Source: Flavobacteriales bacterium (GTDB taxonomy: Bacteria; Bacteroidota; Bacteroidia; Flavobacteriales_F; PHOS-HE28). Taken from it: a stretch of 38,888 nt of DNA. The notes under the pieces were generated by a model that saw only the letters and a program-made list of their open reading frames with translations, searched no databases and was not told where the DNA came from. Location: contig JAEUSX010000029.1 of NCBI GenBank assembly GCA_016788405.1, positions 1-38,888 on the forward strand. Direction: 5' to 3'. Of the stretch, positions 34,979-38,888 are shown piece after piece (positions within the stretch are counted from its first letter, which is position 1; each line of letters opens with the position of its first letter). A program made the translations under genes and the position numbers.

Positions 34979-35740
34979 TCACTGCCGCTGCTTCGGCAGG
35001 TCGAATCGGATCGGCACTTGCAGGACGCTGCGCACGCGCTTCCCATCCTTGAGGGCCGGCTGCCAGGGGATCCGGTAGAGCAAGCGCATGGCCTCATCGG
35101 TGCAGCCGCCACCCACCGATTGCAGCACGTGCATGTTGCTCAGGCTGCCGCTCGGCTCCACCACGAATTCGAGCTTCACCGTGCCCTCGAGGCTGTAGCG
35201 CATGGCTTCGTTGGGGTAACGCATCTCCTTGCCGATGAACGCCGGGAGGCCCATCATGCCGCCGGGAATGGCAGGCGAGACCTGCGCCTCCAGCTGCTTC
35301 GGCTGAAGCACGGCAAGGCTGGTGTCCACCGGCGCCGCGAATCGATCGCCTTCGTGCTTCACGCGCTCCTTGAGCCAACGCTTGTAGCGGCCGGGATCGA
35401 AAGGCACCGCCAGATGCACCTCCTTGCCGCTGCACAACTCACCGGAGGTCGCAGGCTTCCAGAGGATCATGCGCGCCACGCGGATCGCCTCTTGATCGCA
35501 CTCCGGGGCGAGTTGCTTGCCCACTGCCAGGGATCGCACCGCGCCATCGGGTGCCAGCAGCGCCGTGACCACCACCTCTCCTCTAATTCCCGCTTCAAGC
35601 GCGACGGCCGGATAAAGCAGCTCCTGCTCGAACAGCTTGTCCAGCGCGGCCCTTCCGCCTGTTGCCATGCACTGTCCTTCGGTCTGGGCCGATGATCGCA
35701 TGCCAAGGAGAGCAGCGGTGAGCAACAGGGCGGTTCGCAT
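34979..35740 (-). CDS. exported protein with two TonB C-terminal-like domains
   Basis: A 253-residue protein with signal peptide MRTALLLTAALLGMRSSAQ. Two TonB-C-like repeats can be seen. The first (about 35-110) has LLYPAVALEAGIRGEVVVTA then DQEAIRVARMILWKP. The second (about 165-250) has EMRYPNEAMRYSLEGTVKLE, FVVEPSGSLSNMHVLQSVGG, DEAMRLLYRIPWQPALKDGK and VLQVPIRF. There is no anchoring helix apart from the signal peptide and no proline-rich linker, so it is unlikely to be a classical energy-transducing TonB. A frame open to 35902 overlaps the divergent Smr gene; the ATG at 35740 is preferred for its signal peptide. Confidence 0.85.
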   Translation of the reverse strand: MRTALLLTAALLGMRSSAQTEGQCMATGGRAALDKLFEQELLYPAVALEAGIRGEVVVTALLAPDGAVRSLAVGKQLAPECDQEAIRVARMILWKPATSGELCSGKEVHLAVPFDPGRYKRWLKERVKHEGDRFAAPVDTSLAVLQPKQLEAQVSPAIPGGMMGLPAFIGKEMRYPNEAMRYSLEGTVKLEFVVEPSGSLSNMHVLQSVGGGCTDEAMRLLYRIPWQPALKDGKRVRSVLQVPIRFDLPKQRQ

Positions 35741-35750
35741 GAGGGGGCTG

Positions 35751-35758
35751 TATTTTCG
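35751..35758 (+). promoter_or_regulatory. putative -7 promoter element for the Smr gene
   Basis: TATTTTCG, one mismatch from TANNTTTG, lies 37 bases before the ATG at 35796 in the 55-base divergent gap. Confidence 0.4.
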
Positions 35759-35795
35759 CGGCCGCGCCTTCGGCATATGCTGTGGCGCGACTGGC

Positions 35796-36380
35796 ATGTC
35801 CACGGCAAATTTGCAGCAAGGCGACCGAGTATCCTTCGTGGATGACGTGGGCGGTGGGGTGGTGCTTCGCAGCGGAAGGCCCGGGCACGTGATCGTCCGC
35901 ACCGATGACGGATTCGAACTGGAGCAGCCCGTGCAGCAGTTGGTGCTTGTTCCCGAAAGCGCGCGTGCGGCTCACATGCGCCTCAGCGAGCACCAGCTGG
36001 GCATGGTGCGCGCCAATGACGAGATGGCCGAGCGCAGGAAGAAGCGGACCGCGGCTCGACCAGGCAAGACCCCCAAGAAGCAGGAGGACAACAGCGTGGC
36101 GGAGGTCGACCTCCACTTGCACGAGATCCTGGAGAACGAAGGGCGCATGAGCGACGGAGAGAAGCTCGAATTCCAAGTGCGCTATTTCGAGCGCGCGCTG
36201 GAGAGCGCCATCCGCGATGGCAAACGAAAGCTGATCGTGATACACGGCGTGGGCGAAGGCGTGCTGCGCGAGGAGGTGCGCAAGATGCTGCAGTACTATG
36301 ATGGCGTGCAGTTCCATGATGCCGACATGCGGCGTTACGGATCGGGCGCCACGGAGGTGGTGATCCTGCGTCACCGCTAG
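35796..36380 (+). CDS. short DUF2027-like/Smr domain protein
   Basis: A 194-residue cytoplasmic protein. The opening LQQGDRVSFVDDVGGGVVLR matches the start of Bacteroidota DUF2027-Smr proteins. A Lys/Arg-rich linker (about 90-110) leads to a C-terminal Smr domain: EVDLHLHEILENE, then RKLIVIHGVGEGVLREEVRK with the HGxGxG loop. Smr domains of MutS2-related proteins are nucleases acting on branched DNA or RNA. Relatives are usually much longer; here the central part is missing. The upstream in-frame ATG at 35637 would overlap the divergent TonB-C gene and is rejected. Nucleic-acid cleavage is inferred from family only. Confidence 0.85.
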   Translation: MSTANLQQGDRVSFVDDVGGGVVLRSGRPGHVIVRTDDGFELEQPVQQLVLVPESARAAHMRLSEHQLGMVRANDEMAERRKKRTAARPGKTPKKQEDNSVAEVDLHLHEILENEGRMSDGEKLEFQVRYFERALESAIRDGKRKLIVIHGVGEGVLREEVRKMLQYYDGVQFHDADMRRYGSGATEVVILRHR

Positions 36381-36392
36381 CGTTCTTTGATA

Positions 36393-36786
36393 AACCTGTG
36401 CATCGCTCCACCGCTGTCCCGCGCGAGCGGGATGGAGGAAAGTCCGGGCAGCGTAGGGCACCGTGCTTCCTAACGGGAAGGGGCGCCGCTGGGAACGGCG
36501 GCGTCACGGAAAGTGCCGCAGAAAGGGAGACCGCCTTCCGCAAGGAGGGTAAGGGTGAAAAGGTGAGGTAAGAGCTCACCAGCATCGGTGGCGACATCGG
36601 TGGCTTGGTAAACCCCACGGGCTGCAAGACCATGTAAACCGGAGCAGGAACGGCTCGTTCCGTCCGCTGAAAAGCGGAATCCGGAGGGTAGGTTGCTCGA
36701 GGTCCATCGCGAGGTGGATCCCAGATAGATGGTGGAGGTCCCGCGCAAGCGGGGGACAGAACCCGGCTTACAGATGCACAGGCTTT
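36393..36786 (+). ncRNA. rnpB: RNase P RNA, bacterial type A
   Basis: This is the catalytic RNA that trims the 5' leader of tRNA precursors. Signature segments occur in order: GGAGGAAAGTCCGGGC (from 36434), AGGGTAAGGGTGAAAAGGTG, GGTAAGAGCTCACC, GGTAAACCCC and the 3' ACAGAACCCGGCTTACAG (from 36756). The ends pair as the P1 helix: CCTGTGCATC at 36395-36404 with GATGCACAGG at 36773-36782. Ends are estimated from this helix to within a few bases. A TTTG at 36386-36389 just upstream may be part of a degenerate -7 element. An intrinsic terminator follows immediately. Confidence 0.96.
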
Positions 36787-36789
36787 CCT

Positions 36790-36842
36790 TGAAGGGCCTT
36801 CGGTCGGCGATCGCCGTTCCGGGGGCCCTTCACCATTTTTTT
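36790..36842 (+). terminator. intrinsic terminator of rnpB
   Basis: A nine-base perfect stem, TGAAGGGCC / GGCCCTTCA, encloses a further GC-rich dyad centred on GGCGATCGCC. It is followed, after CCA, by seven T residues (36836-36842). This is the clearest rho-independent terminator in the window. Confidence 0.88.
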
Positions 36843-36885
36843 GGCATGCCCGCGCGTTGGTCCGGTTCGTGCCAGCGGGCACGGG

Positions 36886-36893
36886 TACTTTTG
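36886..36893 (+). promoter_or_regulatory. -7 promoter element, near-leaderless
   Basis: TACTTTTG matches TANNTTTG exactly and ends eight bases before the ATG at 36902, so the mRNA leader would be only a few bases. A dyad (CGTGCC / GGCACG, 36869-36884) sits directly upstream. Confidence 0.55.
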
Positions 36894-36901
36894 ACCGACC
36901 A

Positions 36902-37615
36902 ATGCGTGCTTCCCTGCTCCTGCTATTCCTGGTGCCGGCCGCGCTGGCGTGCGCTCAGGAGCCCGTCACGATCCATGGCCAGGTGACCTCCAGCTCGAAC
37001 GACCGCGCCTACTACGACCTGATGATCGTGAACAAGCGCACGCGCAGTGGCAGCTTCGGAAGCCCGGACGGGCGCTTCTCCGTGCAGGCGCTTCGCACGG
37101 ACACGATCCTCATCGGCTCCATCGGGCACCGCACCGCCATGATCTGCATGCGCGACAGCACCCCCAAGCCGGAGTACAACGTCGTGGTGCGCCTGCTGCC
37201 CCTTCAAGTGCAACTGGCCGCGGTCGAAGTGCTCAGTCAACGCACCCTTCAGCAGATCCAGAAGGACATCGAGAAACTGGGCTACCGGGAGAGCGATTAC
37301 CGGATCAGCCAGGTGGACGCGCTGCAGAGCCCCATCACCTTCCTCTATCAGGAGTTCAGCCGGCGCGAGCGGAGCAAGCGGCTCGTGGCGCAATTGCGCA
37401 ACGAGGACCGCAAGCGCGAGCTGCTTCGCGAGCTGCTCCAGCAGTACGTCGAATACGACATCATCAACCTCAACGACGAGGCCTTCGATGACTTCATCGA
37501 TTTCTGCGCCGTACCGGATGAGGTGATCAAAGGCCTCACGCAGTACGAGTTCCTGCTCTACGTGAAGAAGAAGTACGAGCTCTATGGCAGCCTCGGACCT
37601 ACGCGCCGGCATTGA
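36902..37615 (+). CDS. exported protein with carboxypeptidase-regulatory-like domain
   Basis: A 237-residue protein with a signal peptide of about 18 residues (MRASLLLLFLVPAALACAQ). Residues about 20-110 (VTIHGQVTSSSNDRAYYDLM, SGSFGSPDGRFSVQALRTDT, LIGSIGHRT, then VVVRLLPLQVQLAAVEVLSQ) resemble the CarboxypepD-regulatory-like beta-sandwich that precedes plug domains in SusC-type receptors. No plug or barrel follows; instead there is a charged helical region (about 115-237; QEFSRRERSKRLVAQLRNED). I recognise no further family. Its start at the promoter octamer and the next gene 35 bases on suggest a two-gene operon. Role unknown. Confidence 0.78.
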   Translation: MRASLLLLFLVPAALACAQEPVTIHGQVTSSSNDRAYYDLMIVNKRTRSGSFGSPDGRFSVQALRTDTILIGSIGHRTAMICMRDSTPKPEYNVVVRLLPLQVQLAAVEVLSQRTLQQIQKDIEKLGYRESDYRISQVDALQSPITFLYQEFSRRERSKRLVAQLRNEDRKRELLRELLQQYVEYDIINLNDEAFDDFIDFCAVPDEVIKGLTQYEFLLYVKKKYELYGSLGPTRRH

Positions 37616-37649
37616 ACCGAGCGCGCGCCCATCGTCTGGCCCGGACCTC

Positions 37650-38576
37650 GTGCGCGCACTGATCGCCTTCTCTGCTCTCACGGCCAGCGCGACATCAGCA
37701 TCGGCGCAAGCTGACACGCTCCTCCAGCACATCGCGCTCGATGAAGTGGTGATCAGCGCACAGGCGGAAGGCTTCGATGTGGAGGCCTTCGTGAAGCGCG
37801 TGCGCACCGACACCACCTTCCACAAGGCTTTCCTCCATACACGGTACCACCCGCATGTGGTGCGAAGCGAAGCGCGCGTGAGGCGGCAGGACGAACGGGA
37901 GATGGCCACGCTCCATCGCCGCGCGCATTTGCTGCGCGATGGGAAGAACGCTGCTCTGGTCATCGACAGCGTGGCCGAGGCCGGGCGCCTGCGCGACCGG
38001 AAAGGACGATTCCGCTACCTCACCATCGAGATGTACGACGACGTATTCTTCCCCAAGGGCTCCTTCCCTGCGGATAACACGGTGGCCGGCAGGGAACTGG
38101 ATGTGCAGCGCGGCAGCAGGATCGAGAAGTACAAAGGCGAGCTGAAGAAATTCATGTTCGACCCCGGAACAGAGATCGCGAGCGTGCCCATGATCGGACG
38201 CAAGCTGGCGCTCTTCAGCCCGGAGATGGCGCCGCTCTACGATTTCCGCATCTGGGCCGATGAGCGTGGCGGCCGCCCATGCTGGGTGTTCAGCGCAGCG
38301 GCCAAGCCCGAGCACCGCGAAGGGAGAACGGTGATCAAGACCATGGACACCTGGTTCGATCAGGAGACCAACGATGTGCTGGCCCGCAGCTATCGCATCG
38401 CGCACAGCGCCCTTTTCCTTGACTTCGACATCACCATCAGCGTGCGCAACATCCGCATCGGAGAGGCACTTGTTCCCGTGCGCGTGCAGTACGATGGCGA
38501 TTGGGACATCCCCTTCGAGCAGCGCGAGCTGGTGCGCTTCTGGTTGGAGTACACCGATTGGCGACCGGTGCCTTGA
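37650..38576 (+). CDS. exported protein of unknown function
   Basis: Starting at the GTG at 37650 gives 308 residues and a compact signal peptide (MRALIAFSALTASATSASAQ). The in-frame ATG at 37584 would add 22 residues before it and overlap the preceding gene by 32 bases; it cannot be excluded. The mature start (ADTLLQHIALDEVVISAQ) recalls the end of a CarboxypepD-regulatory-like domain. The body is beta-rich with many charged residues (RYLTIEMYDDVFFPKG; RPCWVFSAAAKPEH; TVIKTMDTWFDQETNDVLAR), which may be a periplasmic or outer-membrane-associated fold. No catalytic motif is seen. Pairing with the upstream regulatory-like protein suggests a joint surface role. Confidence 0.75.
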   Translation: MRALIAFSALTASATSASAQADTLLQHIALDEVVISAQAEGFDVEAFVKRVRTDTTFHKAFLHTRYHPHVVRSEARVRRQDEREMATLHRRAHLLRDGKNAALVIDSVAEAGRLRDRKGRFRYLTIEMYDDVFFPKGSFPADNTVAGRELDVQRGSRIEKYKGELKKFMFDPGTEIASVPMIGRKLALFSPEMAPLYDFRIWADERGGRPCWVFSAAAKPEHREGRTVIKTMDTWFDQETNDVLARSYRIAHSALFLDFDITISVRNIRIGEALVPVRVQYDGDWDIPFEQRELVRFWLEYTDWRPVP

Positions 38577-38888
38577 TCATTCCTGCGCGCAGAAGCCCTC
38601 GTTGCGCAGCGCGCGCGCCAGCATCTCCGTGAATCGACGACCGCCCTTCCGGTTCAAATGCTTGTTGTCGTTGAACCAGCGCTTCTCCGGCAGGCTGTCA
38701 CTGTAATCGATCAGTCGAAGTCCTTCCGCGGCAAGCACGCGGGCAGGCGCGCCGATAGCCTCTGCCGGCATCTCCAGCTCATAGTAAGGCGATGTGAAGG
38801 GCATCACCGCGATGCCTTGCTGCGCGCAGAGCGCGAAGAGCGCGCGCAGGTCCGCGCCCATGCGGTGCCCGCTGGGCGCATACGGGAC
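38577..38888 (-). CDS. SGNH/GDSL-like hydrolase, C-terminal fragment
   Basis: The last 103 residues of a protein whose start lies beyond base 38888. The fragment has ALCAQQGIAVMPFTSPYYEL, then LIDYSDSLP, and RWFNDNKHLNRKGGRRFTEM. The D..HLN..G pattern is the block V Asp/His of the SGNH hydrolase fold, used by lipases, esterases and polysaccharide O-acetyl-modifying proteins (DltD/AlgX-like). The catalytic Ser would lie in the missing part. The stop codon directly abuts that of the convergent plus-strand gene. Confidence 0.7.
   Translation of the reverse strand, partial: VPYAPSGHRMGADLRALFALCAQQGIAVMPFTSPYYELEMPAEAIGAPARVLAAEGLRLIDYSDSLPEKRWFNDNKHLNRKGGRRFTEMLARALRNEGFCAQE

Overview
The window is a GC-rich stretch (about 60% or more by eye) of a Bacteroidota chromosome, most likely a flavobacterial or related lineage. 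Four things point there. Two proteins carry type IX secretion (T9SS) type A C-terminal sorting domains. The gene order nadK - DUF6089 - uppS - bamA - two ompH genes - murI is characteristic of the phylum. DUF2279 and DUF2027-Smr proteins are present. Several start sites have an octamer close to TANNTTTG, the -7 element of the Bacteroidota primary sigma factor. I saw no mobile element, CRISPR array or tRNA. No gap between genes exceeds about 180 bases.

Layout. 1-1105 (minus): a truncated alpha/beta hydrolase and pdxJ, divergent from the next block. 1180-10459 (plus): an envelope-biogenesis run of a CBS/ACT-like regulator, a short single-POTRA outer-membrane protein, NAD kinase, a DUF6089 protein, undecaprenyl diphosphate synthase, BamA, two OmpH/Skp-like chaperones and glutamate racemase. 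10466-11515 (minus): anmK, a peptidoglycan-recycling kinase. 11629-12798 (plus): an acyl-CoA dehydrogenase.

12921-25967 is the accessory part, a compact Wzx/Wzy-type surface-polysaccharide locus. It holds a Wza-like lipoprotein, a Wzc-like tyrosine autokinase, a flippase, a zinc-ribbon plus GT61-like protein, a GT-A-like glycosyltransferase, a Wzy-like polymerase/ligase, then (after a T9SS-secreted beta-helix protein on the opposite strand) a GT4 glycosyltransferase and an extended SDR. No priming glycosyltransferase is visible. The genes supply export, flipping, polymerisation and a few transfer steps; the beta-helix protein could act on the product outside the cell.

25986-38888 returns to housekeeping and surface genes: dapF, mltG, a phosphohexomutase, a 1380-residue FG-GAP repeat T9SS protein (minus), a DUF2279 protein, a NUDIX hydrolase, a protein with two TonB-C-like domains, a short DUF2027-Smr protein, the RNase P RNA with its own terminator, two poorly characterised exported proteins and a truncated SGNH-like protein. 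Genes are tightly packed: ATGA or GTGA overlaps are common, several convergent pairs overlap or abut, and GTG or TTG starts are frequent.
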